Below are positions 8,199 through 16,835 of a stretch of DNA of 64,000 nt, in pieces (position 1 is the first letter of the stretch; every line of letters begins with the position of its first letter). A program made the translations under genes and the position numbers. This DNA comes from an uncultured Ruminococcus sp. (lineage in GTDB: Bacteria > Bacillota > Clostridia > Oscillospirales > Acutalibacteraceae), in contig CACZYC010000003.1 of the NCBI GenBank assembly GCA_902785365.1, forward strand, positions 47,669-111,668, given 5' to 3'. The notes below the pieces were generated by a model. That model made no database searches. It was not told the origin of the DNA and worked only from the letters and a program-made list of their open reading frames with translations.

Positions 8199-9329
8199 TT
8201 ATATACGATTGCCGAGTATATCTCTGTAAGTTTTGTGAAATTTATCAAAAGTATTATTGTCTATTTCTTCACGAATACGCTCCATAAGTGTATTATAAAA
8301 ATGAAGATTATGCAATACACAAAGCCTCATACCAAGCATTTCGCCCGCTTTGAGTAAATGTCTTATATACGCTCTGCTGAAATTACGGCATACAGAACAG
8401 TCGCACATTTCGTCAATAGGACTTTCATCCAGTTCATATTTCGCGTTAAAAATGTTCCTGATACCGCTCCACGTAAAGAGATGACCATGTCGCGCGTTAC
8501 GGCTCGGCATAACACAATCAAACATATCAACACCCCTGTAAACAGCTTCAATGATATTTACGGGAGTTCCGACACCCATTAGATATCGCGGCTTATTCTC
8601 GGGCATATACGGCATTACTTTTTCAATAATCTCATACATAACCTCGGTTTCTTCGCCAACGGCAAGTCCGCCGATAGCGTAACCCGCAAGGTCGAGCTCA
8701 GCAATTGCCTTCATATTTTCAATGCGTAAGTCCTTGTATATTCCGCCTTGATTTATACCGAAAAGCTTTTGCTCTTTATTTATTGTATCATCCAGAGAAT
8801 TGAGCCTGTCCATTTCTTTTTTGCAGCGTTTAAGCCAGCGCGTTGTCAAAGCCGCTGATTTCTTTGTATAATCATACGGAGAAGGGTTTTCAACACATTC
8901 GTCAAACGCCATAGCTATTGTAGAACCGAGGTTTGACTGAATTTGCATACTTTTTTCAGGTGTCATAAAAATTTTGTGACCGTCAATATGAGAGTTAAAA
9001 GTTACTCCGTCCTCGGTAATATTTCTTAACTTTGCAAGTGAGAACACTTGGAATCCGCCGCTGTCGGTAAGTATCGGGGCGTCCCATTTTGTAAACTTAT
9101 GAAGCCCTCCCAACGCTTTAACATTTTCGTCACCGGGTCTTAAATGCAGATGATAAGTGTTGCTCAGCATAATCTGACATTTAACTTTTTTAAGGTCAAA
9201 TGCCGATACCGCGCCCTTAATTGCGCCTGCTGTGGCTACATTCATAAACGCGGGTGTCTGTACCGTGCCGTGTACCGTGTTAATTACACCACGGCGCGCT
9301 TTCCCTTCGGTTTTTGTAATATTAAACAT
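8199..9329 (-). CDS. tgt: tRNA-guanine transglycosylase
   Basis: Exchanges guanine-34 of GUN-anticodon tRNAs (Asp, Asn, His, Tyr) for preQ1 in queuosine synthesis. The 376-aa length is normal. Seen in order: LSNTYHLHLRPG, LTDSGGFQVFSLA with the catalytic and base-binding Asp, the GGLAVGE loop, and the C-terminal zinc site CDCSVC followed by the downstream H in YIRHLL. A GGAG site lies just before the ATG. It is 11 bases downstream of queA, and both enzymes act in sequence on the same tRNA. Confidence 0.96.
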   Translation of the reverse strand: MFNITKTEGKARRGVINTVHGTVQTPAFMNVATAGAIKGAVSAFDLKKVKCQIMLSNTYHLHLRPGDENVKALGGLHKFTKWDAPILTDSGGFQVFSLAKLRNITEDGVTFNSHIDGHKIFMTPEKSMQIQSNLGSTIAMAFDECVENPSPYDYTKKSAALTTRWLKRCKKEMDRLNSLDDTINKEQKLFGINQGGIYKDLRIENMKAIAELDLAGYAIGGLAVGEETEVMYEIIEKVMPYMPENKPRYLMGVGTPVNIIEAVYRGVDMFDCVMPSRNARHGHLFTWSGIRNIFNAKYELDESPIDEMCDCSVCRNFSRAYIRHLLKAGEMLGMRLCVLHNLHFYNTLMERIREEIDNNTFDKFHKTYRDILGNRI

Positions 9330-9340
9330 AGCCGACTCCT

Positions 9341-10366
9341 TTACAATATCGCCATAGCGTCACCAAAGCTGAAGAAACGATACTTTTCATCAACGGCTTT
9401 TTTGTACGCGTTCATTATATTATCATAACCCGCAAATGCTGAAACAAGCATAATAAGTGTACTTTCGGGTAAATGGAAATTAGTTATCAACCCGTCCATA
9501 ACCTTAAATTCGTAACCCGGATAAATGAATATATCAGTCCAGCCTTCACAGGGTTTTATCTCACCGTATGTAGTAGCTACGCTCTCAAGAGTACGACATG
9601 ATGTCGTTCCGACAGCAATAACACGACCGCCGTTCTTTCTTGTTTCATTAATCATATCCGATGTTTCTTTCGGGATTTCGTAATGTTCACTGTGCATCTT
9701 ATGATTTGTAACATCGTCAACCTTAACCGGTCTAAACGTGCCTAAGCCAACGTGCAAAGTTACATAACCGATTTTCACGCCTTTTTCGCGTATTCTGTCC
9801 ATAAGCTCGTTTGTGAAATGCAGTCCCGCCGTGGGAGCAGCCGCAGAACCAAGCTCATTGGAATAAACAGTTTGATATCTCTCTTTATCTTCAAGCTTAG
9901 CGGTGATATAAGGGGGGAGAGGCATCTGACCGATTTTATCCAATGTTGCGAAAAAGCTTTCGCGGCAACTGAAATCAACGATTCTGTTGCCATCTTCTTT
10001 TACATCAACTACAACAGCGTTCATCAATCCGTCACCAAAGGAGAATTTTGTCCCGGGTTTTGCTTTTTTGCCGGGTTTACATAGAGTTTCCCATCTGTTT
10101 TGGCTGAGCTGTTTTAAAAGCAAGAACTCAACATGCGCGCCTGTCTCTTCCTTTACGCCGAAAATTCTCGCGGGAATAACTCTTGAATCGTTCGCGATTA
10201 AACAATCGCCTTCGTTAAGATAATCTATAATATCATAAAAGTATTTGTGTGAGATTTTGCCGCTTTCTTTGTCAAGCACAAGTAGTCTTGACGAGTCGCG
10301 AGGTTCAACAGGAGTCTGAGCAATGAGCTCTTTAGGCAAATCATAGTAGAAATCGCTTGTTTTCAT
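9341..10366 (-). CDS. queA: SAM:tRNA ribosyltransferase-isomerase QueA
   Basis: Transfers and isomerises the ribosyl group of SAM onto preQ1 in tRNA to form epoxyqueuosine. The 341-aa product opens with [24 protein letters not shown] and contains [12 protein letters not shown] and THVGLGTF-like text ([11 protein letters not shown]), then [14 protein letters not shown] near the end. These are hallmark blocks of the family. GAGG precedes the ATG. First gene of the leftward queA-tgt-yajC cluster; its promoter must lie in the 171-base divergent gap shared with asd. preQ1 synthesis genes are not in the window. Confidence 0.96.
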   Translation of the reverse strand: MKTSDFYYDLPKELIAQTPVEPRDSSRLLVLDKESGKISHKYFYDIIDYLNEGDCLIANDSRVIPARIFGVKEETGAHVEFLLLKQLSQNRWETLCKPGKKAKPGTKFSFGDGLMNAVVVDVKEDGNRIVDFSCRESFFATLDKIGQMPLPPYITAKLEDKERYQTVYSNELGSAAAPTAGLHFTNELMDRIREKGVKIGYVTLHVGLGTFRPVKVDDVTNHKMHSEHYEIPKETSDMINETRKNGGRVIAVGTTSCRTLESVATTYGEIKPCEGWTDIFIYPGYEFKVMDGLITNFHLPESTLIMLVSAFAGYDNIMNAYKKAVDEKYRFFSFGDAMAIL

Positions 10367-10410
10367 AAAAAAACCTCAAAGTTGTGTACAATTTTATTAC
10401 TATTTTGTAA

Positions 10411-10439
10411 TTGACAACAATACGCTATAATGGTATATT
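10411..10439 (+). promoter_or_regulatory. Sigma-A promoter of asd
   Basis: TTGACA (10411-10416), 17-base spacer, TATATT (10434-10439). The -35 hexamer overlaps a TTGTCA on the opposite strand (10412-10417) that could serve queA, so the two divergent promoters may compete. The remaining AT-rich leader up to asd shows no riboswitch that I can recognise. Confidence 0.7.
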
Positions 10440-10537
10440 ATAGGATAGACAAACAATATATAGTATTATATATAATATCGTATTTTATCAAAACTTACAA
10501 CTGTTTTTAAGAAATTGTAATATTATGGAGGATCAAA

Positions 10538-11617
10538 ATGAAAAAATTTAATGTCGGAATTATCGGCGCCACAGGTATGGTGGGGCAAAGATTTATTCTT
10601 TTGCTTCATAATCACCCCTGGTTTAACATCACAACTTTAGCTGCCAGCTCACGAAGTGCGGGCAAAAAATACGGTGACCTTATGGAAGGTCGATGGCTTC
10701 TTGATAAACAAATGCCCGAATCCGTTAAAGATATGGTTGTTATGGATGCCGCCAATGTTGAAGAAGTTGCTTCAACAGTAGATTTTTGCTTCTGTGCCGT
10801 TAACATGCCCAAGGACGAAATCAAGGCTCTAGAAGAAAAGTACGCTAAAGCGGAGTGCCCGATTGTTTCAAATAACTCAGCTAACCGCTTTACACCCGAT
10901 GTTCCTATGGTTATTCCCGAGATTAACGCCGACCATATTAAAATTATCGAGGACCAGCGAAAACGTCTCGGCACTAAACGAGGTTTTGTAGCAGTTAAAT
11001 CAAACTGTTCTTTACAAAGCTACGTTCCGGCAATTCATCCTCTCAAAAAGTTCGGAGTCAATAAAGTTCTCGCGTGTACATATCAGGCAATCTCAGGCGC
11101 GGGCAAGACTTTCAAAACCTGGCCCGAGATGGTTGATAACCTCATTCCGTATATCGGCGGGGAGGAAGAAAAATCCGAAAAAGAACCCCTCAAAATCTGG
11201 GGTGATATCAAAAACGGTGAAATTGTCAACAACTATGATATAGCAATTACATCACAGTGCCTCAGAGTTCCCGTTTCAGACGGTCATACTGCCGCTGTGT
11301 TTATGTCATTTGAGGGCGAAGCTCCTTCAATAGACGAAGTAATAGAAACATGGGAAAACTATCAGGGAAGAGCTCAGGAATTGAATCTTCCAAGCGCTCC
11401 CAAGCACTTCCTTCATTATTTCACTGAGCCCGATCATCCTCAGATTAAGGAATCACGTGATATTGAAGGCGGTATGGCTGTATCTGTGGGCAGACTCAGA
11501 GAAGATACTCAATATGATTTAAAATTTGTATGTATGTCACATAATACTCTCAGAGGAGCCGCGGGCGGCGCAGTGTTGCTTGCCGAACTGCTTTGCGCAG
11601 AGGGTTATATGGATTAA
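10538..11617 (+). CDS. asd: Aspartate-semialdehyde dehydrogenase (archaeal/fungal-like class)
   Basis: Reduces aspartyl phosphate to aspartate semialdehyde with NADPH, the branch point to lysine/diaminopimelate and threonine/methionine. 359 aa. It has the N-terminal nucleotide motif GIIGATGMVGQRF, catalytic Cys in VKSNCSLQSY, a substrate-binding segment with SGAGKTFKTWPE, and the conserved His in VSDGHTAAVF. The sequence pattern (SNCSLQ and the extended SGAGK region) fits the archaeal/fungal-like ASADH class rather than the classic E. coli type. Strong GGAGG site. First gene of asd-dapA-dapB. Confidence 0.92.
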   Translation: MKKFNVGIIGATGMVGQRFILLLHNHPWFNITTLAASSRSAGKKYGDLMEGRWLLDKQMPESVKDMVVMDAANVEEVASTVDFCFCAVNMPKDEIKALEEKYAKAECPIVSNNSANRFTPDVPMVIPEINADHIKIIEDQRKRLGTKRGFVAVKSNCSLQSYVPAIHPLKKFGVNKVLACTYQAISGAGKTFKTWPEMVDNLIPYIGGEEEKSEKEPLKIWGDIKNGEIVNNYDIAITSQCLRVPVSDGHTAAVFMSFEGEAPSIDEVIETWENYQGRAQELNLPSAPKHFLHYFTEPDHPQIKESRDIEGGMAVSVGRLREDTQYDLKFVCMSHNTLRGAAGGAVLLAELLCAEGYMD

Positions 11618-11641
11618 ATTATTAATTTGGAGGTTAATTTC

Positions 11642-12544
11642 ATGTCAAGGCCAATTTTTACAGGCTCGGGTGTAGCCCTTATTACACCATTCAATTCTGA
11701 TTTAACCGTTAACTATCCCGCTTTGGAGGAGCTCCTTGAGTTCCATATTGCCAACGGAACCGACGCTATTATTGCGTGTGGAACCACAGGCGAAGCGGCT
11801 ACTTTAACTGAAAAAGAACATTGTGAGGTTCTGAATTTTGTTGCCGAAAAGGTTAATCACCGCGTTCCCGTAATCGGAGGAACAGGCAGCAACGATACAC
11901 GTACCGCTATTGAGCTTTCAAAATCCGCTCAGAAAAGCGGTATTGACGCGATATTAAGCGTTACTCCTTATTACAACAAAACCTCTCAGACAGGACTTGT
12001 AAAACACTTCACTACTATTGCCGATTCTGTGGAGCTGCCTGTTATTCTTTATAACGTTCCTTCACGTACCGGCTGTAATATTTTGCCCAAAACTTGTCTT
12101 GAACTAAGTGAACACCCTAATATCGTTGCGGTAAAAGAAGCGAGCGGCGATATATCACAGGTTGCTTTAATCAGATCCTTATGCGGAGATAAACTTGATA
12201 TTTACTCAGGCAATGACGACCAGACAGTACCTTTCATGTCTCTCGGAGCTCTCGGTGTAATCTCTGTATTCGCTAACATTTGCCCTAAAGAGATGCATGA
12301 CATCTGTCAGCTTTGTCTTGATAACGATTTTGCAGGAGCGCAAAAGCTGCACTTCCATTATATCGAGCTTATGAATATGTTGTTCAGTGACGTTAACCCG
12401 ATTCCCGTCAAGACTGCTATGAATCTTTTCGGTTATGAAGCGGGTGAGTGCAGACTACCTCTTGTTCCGATGAATGCTAACGGCTATCACAACCTTAAGG
12501 ATTGTTTATCAAAGTATAATTTGCTTAACAAATATAAAGTATAA
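11642..12544 (+). CDS. dapA: 4-hydroxy-tetrahydrodipicolinate synthase
   Basis: Condenses pyruvate with aspartate semialdehyde, the first step specific to lysine/diaminopimelate. The 300-aa TIM barrel carries GTTGEAATLTEKEH (substrate loop), VTPYYNKTSQTGL, the catalytic Tyr in ILYNVPSRTGC and the Schiff-base Lys in VAVKEASGD. The ATG at 11642 is preceded by GGAGG at eight bases; an in-frame TTG at 11627 would overlap that ribosome site and is rejected. It lies 24 bases after asd, which makes its substrate, and ends at a terminator before dapB. Confidence 0.96.
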   Translation: MSRPIFTGSGVALITPFNSDLTVNYPALEELLEFHIANGTDAIIACGTTGEAATLTEKEHCEVLNFVAEKVNHRVPVIGGTGSNDTRTAIELSKSAQKSGIDAILSVTPYYNKTSQTGLVKHFTTIADSVELPVILYNVPSRTGCNILPKTCLELSEHPNIVAVKEASGDISQVALIRSLCGDKLDIYSGNDDQTVPFMSLGALGVISVFANICPKEMHDICQLCLDNDFAGAQKLHFHYIELMNMLFSDVNPIPVKTAMNLFGYEAGECRLPLVPMNANGYHNLKDCLSKYNLLNKYKV

Positions 12545-12549
12545 AAACT

Positions 12550-12575
12550 AAGGCGTACCCAGTACGCCTTTTACA
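12550..12575 (+). terminator. Terminator between dapA and dapB
   Basis: Nine-base perfect stem AAGGCGTAC/GTACGCCTT with a three-base loop, then TTTACACTTT. The U run is short, so partial read-through into dapB is likely. Confidence 0.7.
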
Positions 12576-12598
12576 CTTTAGAATAAAGGATGTTTGAA

Positions 12599-13363
12599 AT
12601 GACTGATATAATTTTGTGCGGATGTAACGGCAAGATGGGACATGTAGTAGCTCAAGCTGTTGATAATAACGATAATTGCAAGATAATCTGCGGTGTTGAC
12701 GCATTCGGTACTAATAACTATGATTTTCCCACATATTCTGATTTCACTCAGATAAACGAAAAAGCCGACGCTATCATCGACTTTTCCAATCCTGTAACTC
12801 TGGACGGTCTTCTGAATTACGCGATTGAACACAAAGTTCCCGCTGTTATCTGCACAACTGGATATAACGAGGAGCAGGTAAAACAGATTAAAAAAGCCTC
12901 CGAAATCATTCCTGTATTTTATTCGGGCAATATGTCTCTCGGGGTTAATCTTCTCATAGAGCTCGCCAAGCAGGCGACTAAAGTTCTCGGCAATGATTTT
13001 GATATTGAGATTATTGAAAAACATCACAACCTGAAGGTTGACGCTCCATCGGGAACCGCTCTTATGATTGCCGACGGTATTTCTTCTGAACTCAAAAACG
13101 AACCACAGTATGTTTATGATCGCCACAGTTACCGTAAAAAACGTTCTAAAAACGAAATCGGTCTTCACGCGATAAGGGGAGGTACAATAGTCGGCGAGCA
13201 CGACGTTATATTTGCGGGACACGACGAGGTAATAACAATTTCACATCAGGCCCAGTCTAAGGAGCTTTTTGCAACGGGCGCTATAAATGCCGCTCTATAT
13301 ATTGCAAATAAAAATCCCGGGATGTATAATATGAGTATGATGTTGTCCGAAAAACTTAATTAG
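12599..13363 (+). CDS. dapB: 4-hydroxy-tetrahydrodipicolinate reductase
   Basis: Reduces the DapA product with NAD(P)H to tetrahydrodipicolinate. About 254 aa. Visible are the nucleotide-binding LCGCNGKMGHVV at the N-terminus, ICTTGYNEEQ, and the active-site stretch EKHHNLKVDAPSGTA with its catalytic His and Lys. AAGGA lies eight bases before the ATG at 12599; an ATG at 12590 overlaps that site and would add three residues. It follows dapA after a terminator-like hairpin, so expression may be stepped down relative to asd-dapA. Confidence 0.95.
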   Translation: MTDIILCGCNGKMGHVVAQAVDNNDNCKIICGVDAFGTNNYDFPTYSDFTQINEKADAIIDFSNPVTLDGLLNYAIEHKVPAVICTTGYNEEQVKQIKKASEIIPVFYSGNMSLGVNLLIELAKQATKVLGNDFDIEIIEKHHNLKVDAPSGTALMIADGISSELKNEPQYVYDRHSYRKKRSKNEIGLHAIRGGTIVGEHDVIFAGHDEVITISHQAQSKELFATGAINAALYIANKNPGMYNMSMMLSEKLN

Positions 13364-13403
13364 TCTAAATTTTTTAGAATAAAAAAGAAAGAGGAAATTT
13401 TTT

Positions 13404-14423
13404 ATGTTAAAAAGTAACAGAGTTTTAGCCACTGTTTTAAGCTTTGTTATTGCGTTCGCGATGATTGCTGTTCCTTTAAGCGCGTCAGCCGCGTCTAAAC
13501 CAAAGCTCAATAAAACAAAGGCTTCAGTCACAAGGATCAAATCTATTAAACTTACACTAAAAAACGCTGCAGCGTCTAGCGTTAAGTGGTCATCTTCCAA
13601 GAAATCAGTCGCTACCGTTAATAGTAAGGGAAAAGTGACAGGCAAAAAAATCGGCAAAGCCACAATTACCGCAAAATACAAAGGCAAGAAATATAAATGT
13701 AAAGTTACGGTTAAGTGCAGAATTTTTAAAAAAGGTACTATCAGTCTTTTTAAAACTCAGACTACAACACTAAAATTAAAAAGCGGCAACAAAGTTATGA
13801 AGGTTAAATCATGGAAGTCCTCTAATAAATCTGTCGCTACTGTTTCTTCAAAAGGTGTTGTAACTGCCAAGAAAATTGGTTCTTCAACAATAACCTGCAC
13901 AGATAAGAAAAATGATAAGTATAAAGTTACCATAAAAGTCAATTCCCCCTCAGCGGCGTTAAAGCACTTTCTCATTAAAAACGGTAAAATAGATAATAAT
14001 GGCTGTTATTACGTCGGTAAAACATATTACGACGAGAATGCAGATAATTATTATACGGTATTTGTTACTTATGATTCAATAAATAATCAATTTGAGTTTG
14101 AGTCAGATAGTGAATATGACGGTAAAACATTCGTTTTATTTATGGATATTCCTTATAGCATCTCTAAAAACGCCCCCTTGTTCTATTATAATTTAGTTAC
14201 TGAAAACTATAATACTAACTGGGAGGCAACCGGCTCAATCAATCCTGCGAATTATACATTAAACCAGCAAGTATACTTTGACCTTTATGAAGGTTCTGAT
14301 CCTTATGATAATCTTCAAAGTTATGGTAATATAGATTTAAGAGCTTCAATATGTTGTTGGAATAAATTGCTCAATGAATGTCTCGGTTTTGGATTGAAAG
14401 CACTCGGTTTTTCAAAATTATAA
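13404..14423 (+). CDS. Secreted BIG2 (bacterial Ig-like) repeat protein
   Basis: A 339-aa exported protein of unknown role. Residues 1-29 form a signal peptide ending ASA-AS. Two BIG2-type Ig-like domains follow, about 30-105 and 106-180, each with the diagnostic W-S-S-x-x-K-S-V-A-T-V (VKWSSSKKSVATV and KSWKSSNKSVATV) and ending in K-V-T-V/I-K. The N-terminal half is very Lys-rich, suggesting contact with anionic wall polymers. Residues ~185-339 form an acidic, aromatic-rich domain I do not recognise, with two adjacent Cys (ICCW) near the end. No sortase motif or membrane anchor is seen. The neighbours (dap genes) give no functional clue. Confidence 0.8.
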   Translation: MLKSNRVLATVLSFVIAFAMIAVPLSASAASKPKLNKTKASVTRIKSIKLTLKNAAASSVKWSSSKKSVATVNSKGKVTGKKIGKATITAKYKGKKYKCKVTVKCRIFKKGTISLFKTQTTTLKLKSGNKVMKVKSWKSSNKSVATVSSKGVVTAKKIGSSTITCTDKKNDKYKVTIKVNSPSAALKHFLIKNGKIDNNGCYYVGKTYYDENADNYYTVFVTYDSINNQFEFESDSEYDGKTFVLFMDIPYSISKNAPLFYYNLVTENYNTNWEATGSINPANYTLNQQVYFDLYEGSDPYDNLQSYGNIDLRASICCWNKLLNECLGFGLKALGFSKL

Positions 14424-14450
14424 TTGATATTTTATTTTTTATTTTTTATG

Positions 14451-14483
14451 AAACGGCAGTTTTATACTGCCGTTTGTTTTTTC
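14451..14483 (+). terminator. Terminator of the BIG2 gene
   Basis: Nine-base stem AAACGGCAG/CTGCCGTTT with a seven-base loop, followed by GTTTTTTC. Confidence 0.85.
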
Positions 14484-14530
14484 ACATTTAAAGCTTTATC
14501 CTCATATTATGTAACAATGAGGTGAAAGCT

Positions 14531-14755
14531 ATGGATAACTTAATTAAACTCTCGTCGCTCACATCAGCGATGAGGGCAAAAGATATTCTAAAACAACACA
14601 ATATTAATTCCAAAGTTGCGCGAATTTCATCGTCAAACGGGAAAGGAAACTGCAGCTACGGACTTAAAATAAATAATAGACTCCAGGAAGCCGTAAGCAT
14701 CCTGCGAAACAATGGAATTAAAGTCAGCGGACGAGCATTGGAGGACATGATTTGA
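14531..14755 (+). CDS. DUF3343 small protein (putative Se/S carrier-like)
   Basis: A 74-aa protein of the DUF3343 family, annotated in databases as putative Se/S carrier-like. Visible pattern: N-terminal alpha/beta unit (SLTSAMRAKDILKQHNIN), then a central SYGLKINN and a C-terminal helix-strand (LQEAVSILRNNGIKV). The usual Cys/Gly-rich central motif is reduced to a single Cys in GNCSYG. GAGGTG sits six bases before the ATG at 14531. It overlaps by four bases a cysteine-desulfurase-like gene, a common pairing for this family, so a role in sulfur or selenium handling is plausible but unproven. Confidence 0.65.
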   Translation: MDNLIKLSSLTSAMRAKDILKQHNINSKVARISSSNGKGNCSYGLKINNRLQEAVSILRNNGIKVSGRALEDMI

Positions 14756-15894
14756 TTTATCTTGATAACGGCGCCACAACCTTTCCGAAGCCCGCCTCGG
14801 TAATGTCTGCTGTAAATAACGCTATAAAATATTTCAGCGCAAACCCCGGACGCGGAGGTCACAAGATGGCAATAAAAGCCTCTGAGATAGTTTATAACAC
14901 AAGAATTAAAATCGCAGAATTATTTAAAGTTAACGATCCATCAAAAATAATTTTCACAAACAACTGCACAACAGCTCTTAACACTGTAATAAAAGGGATT
15001 TTAAAGAAAGGGGATCATGTTATAATCTCATCGCTGGAGCATAACGCGGTTCTAAGACCTATTGAAAAACTAAAAAACTCCGATATAAGTTACTCAATAT
15101 TCGAGGTTGATGAGAATAACGATGAAAAAACTATTGATAATTTTAGAAATTGTATTAATGAAAACACGAAACTTGCAGTATGCACCGCGTCGTCAAATGT
15201 TTTTGGAATAAAGCCTCCATACGAAAGAATATGCGCGCTATGTCATCAGTATGGTATATTAACGTGTGTTGACGCGGCTCAGAGCGGGGGAGTATTCGAT
15301 TTTAACCTTTCCGCATCATCAATAGACTATTTATGTTTAGCAGGGCACAAAGGGCTTTATGGTCCAATGGGAACGGGAATAATGATTATAAACTGCGATA
15401 CTGTTCCGAACAGTTTAACGGAAGGCGGAACAGGCAGCAATTCGGCTGATTATAATCAGCCGTTAGTTTTACCCGACAGGTTTGAAAGCGGAACAGTTAA
15501 TTTCCCTGGGATTGCGGGTCTTGGAGCGGGTATTGATTTTGTTAAAAGCTACGGGATCGAAAAAATTTATAAGCATGAGTTTAATTTAGTACAATCAATA
15601 TACAGTAAACTTAATAATTTTGATAATATTGAATTATATAGCGATTATCCGAAATACGGCTATTACGCTCCTGTTATTTCATTTAATGTAAAGGGGAGAG
15701 ACTGCGAGGAAATCGCTGAAATACTAAGCGAAAAGTATAATATAGCTGTCAGAGCGGGACTTCACTGCGCGCCGCTGGCTCATAAAAGTAAAAAGACATT
15801 AAAGATAGGAACAATAAGAGCTGTACCGTCTGTTTTCACTACAAATCAAGATATTATCAGATTTGTATCCGCTTTGTATAAAATAATCACTTGA
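14752..15894 (+). CDS. Cysteine desulfurase-like class V aminotransferase
   Basis: PLP enzyme of the NifS/SufS superfamily, probably removing sulfur or selenium from (seleno)cysteine. 380 aa. It opens IYLDNGATTFPKP; LAGHKGLYGPMGTGIM carries the PLP lysine; the catalytic Cys candidate is in RAGLHCAPLAH. The pattern fits the TIGR01977-like (EF2568) subgroup rather than IscS, and there is no IscU neighbour. The start is TTG at 14752, seven bases after GGAGG, overlapping the DUF3343 stop (TTGA); no ATG is near. The translational coupling suggests the two proteins work together. Confidence 0.82.
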   Translation: MIYLDNGATTFPKPASVMSAVNNAIKYFSANPGRGGHKMAIKASEIVYNTRIKIAELFKVNDPSKIIFTNNCTTALNTVIKGILKKGDHVIISSLEHNAVLRPIEKLKNSDISYSIFEVDENNDEKTIDNFRNCINENTKLAVCTASSNVFGIKPPYERICALCHQYGILTCVDAAQSGGVFDFNLSASSIDYLCLAGHKGLYGPMGTGIMIINCDTVPNSLTEGGTGSNSADYNQPLVLPDRFESGTVNFPGIAGLGAGIDFVKSYGIEKIYKHEFNLVQSIYSKLNNFDNIELYSDYPKYGYYAPVISFNVKGRDCEEIAEILSEKYNIAVRAGLHCAPLAHKSKKTLKIGTIRAVPSVFTTNQDIIRFVSALYKIIT

Positions 15895-15937
15895 ACCTTA
15901 TGCTTAGTTGTGTTATAATAATTCTATAATACAACTA
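15891..15937 (+). promoter_or_regulatory. Promoter with overlapping inverted repeat upstream of cdaA
   Basis: TTGAAC (15891-15896), 17-base spacer, TATAAT (15914-15919). The -35 overlaps the stop codon of the preceding gene. A 13-base inverted repeat, arms 15905-15917 (TAGTTGTGTTATA) and 15925-15937 (TATAATACAACTA), spans the -10 and the likely start of transcription, so it could be an operator or a hairpin leader. Confidence 0.6.
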
Positions 15938-15953
15938 AAAGGAGGTTAATACG

Positions 15954-16835
15954 ATGATTGCCGAATGGTTTAACAGTATATTATCTGTCTTTAAAACAAT
16001 TCGATTTAATGATGTAATTGATATTCTTGTCGTGGCTGTTATCGTTTTCGGCCTCTTCAGACTTGTGCGTGAAACAAGAGCCGAACAACTCTTAAAGGGC
16101 GTTATCATCCTGTTGGCCGTTTACATTATTTCTATGTTATTCGGTCTTACTATGATGATTGGACTTATGAGACTGTTGTTCGAATTTTTTGTTTTGATTG
16201 TCGCGATAGTTTTTCAGCCCGAAATCAGAAAAGCTTTGGAACGACTTGGCAAAACTGGCTTTTGGAAATACTTTAATATCATTAAAAACGGAAAAAACAG
16301 TGAAGAATCCGAAGCAATTAGTAAGTCTATCATCGCCACTGCAGATACAGCGACTTTATTCTCAAGTTCAAAAACTGGCGCTTTGATTGTTTTTGAGCGT
16401 GAAGTAAAGCTTTCAGATATAGCTTCAACAGGTACTGTGATTGATTCAGATCCTTCCGTGGCTCTTTTGAGTAACATCTTCTTCAATAAAGCGCCTTTAC
16501 ATGACGGCGCTGTAATTATTCGCGAGGGCAGAGTTTTTGCCGCAGGATGTATTCTTCCTCTTACAGACAGGAACAAGGAAATCGACATTAATCTCGGTAC
16601 ACGTCACCGCGCCGCTATCGGCATGAGCGAGGTCTCCGACGCTGTTGTAGTTGTAGTCAGCGAAGAAACAGGAGCTATCTCTGTTGCTGTCAACGGAATC
16701 ATCAAGCGTGACTATGACCGTGAAACACTTGCTTCGTTCCTGCAGGGTATGCTTCTTGACGACACCAAAATTTATGTAAAAAAGACATCTAAGTTTTCCT
16801 CAAAGAGAAAGGAGAATAAAGATGAAACAGAATAG
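15954..16835 (+). CDS. cdaA: Diadenylate cyclase CdaA
   Basis: Makes the essential second messenger c-di-AMP from two ATP, at the membrane. 293 aa: three transmembrane helices in residues ~20-90, a short coiled linker, then the DAC domain. The domain has the catalytic DGA (184-186, in PLHDGAVII) and RHR (217-219, in GTRHRAAIG). A GGAGG precedes the ATG. It overlaps the ybbR gene by 14 bases, the standard cdaA-cdaR arrangement in Firmicutes; glmM, often third, does not follow. The promoter carries an inverted repeat. Confidence 0.95.
   Translation: MIAEWFNSILSVFKTIRFNDVIDILVVAVIVFGLFRLVRETRAEQLLKGVIILLAVYIISMLFGLTMMIGLMRLLFEFFVLIVAIVFQPEIRKALERLGKTGFWKYFNIIKNGKNSEESEAISKSIIATADTATLFSSSKTGALIVFEREVKLSDIASTGTVIDSDPSVALLSNIFFNKAPLHDGAVIIREGRVFAAGCILPLTDRNKEIDINLGTRHRAAIGMSEVSDAVVVVVSEETGAISVAVNGIIKRDYDRETLASFLQGMLLDDTKIYVKKTSKFSSKRKENKDETE

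Noticed and set aside
10440..10537. Lysine riboswitch before asd
   Set aside because: The leader is about 90 AT-rich bases, too short for the ~170-nt lysine aptamer, and no conserved block or terminator is seen.
12578..13222. 214-codon open frame antisense to dapB
   Set aside because: dapB is certain on the plus strand; the shadow frame has no family pattern and no start signal.
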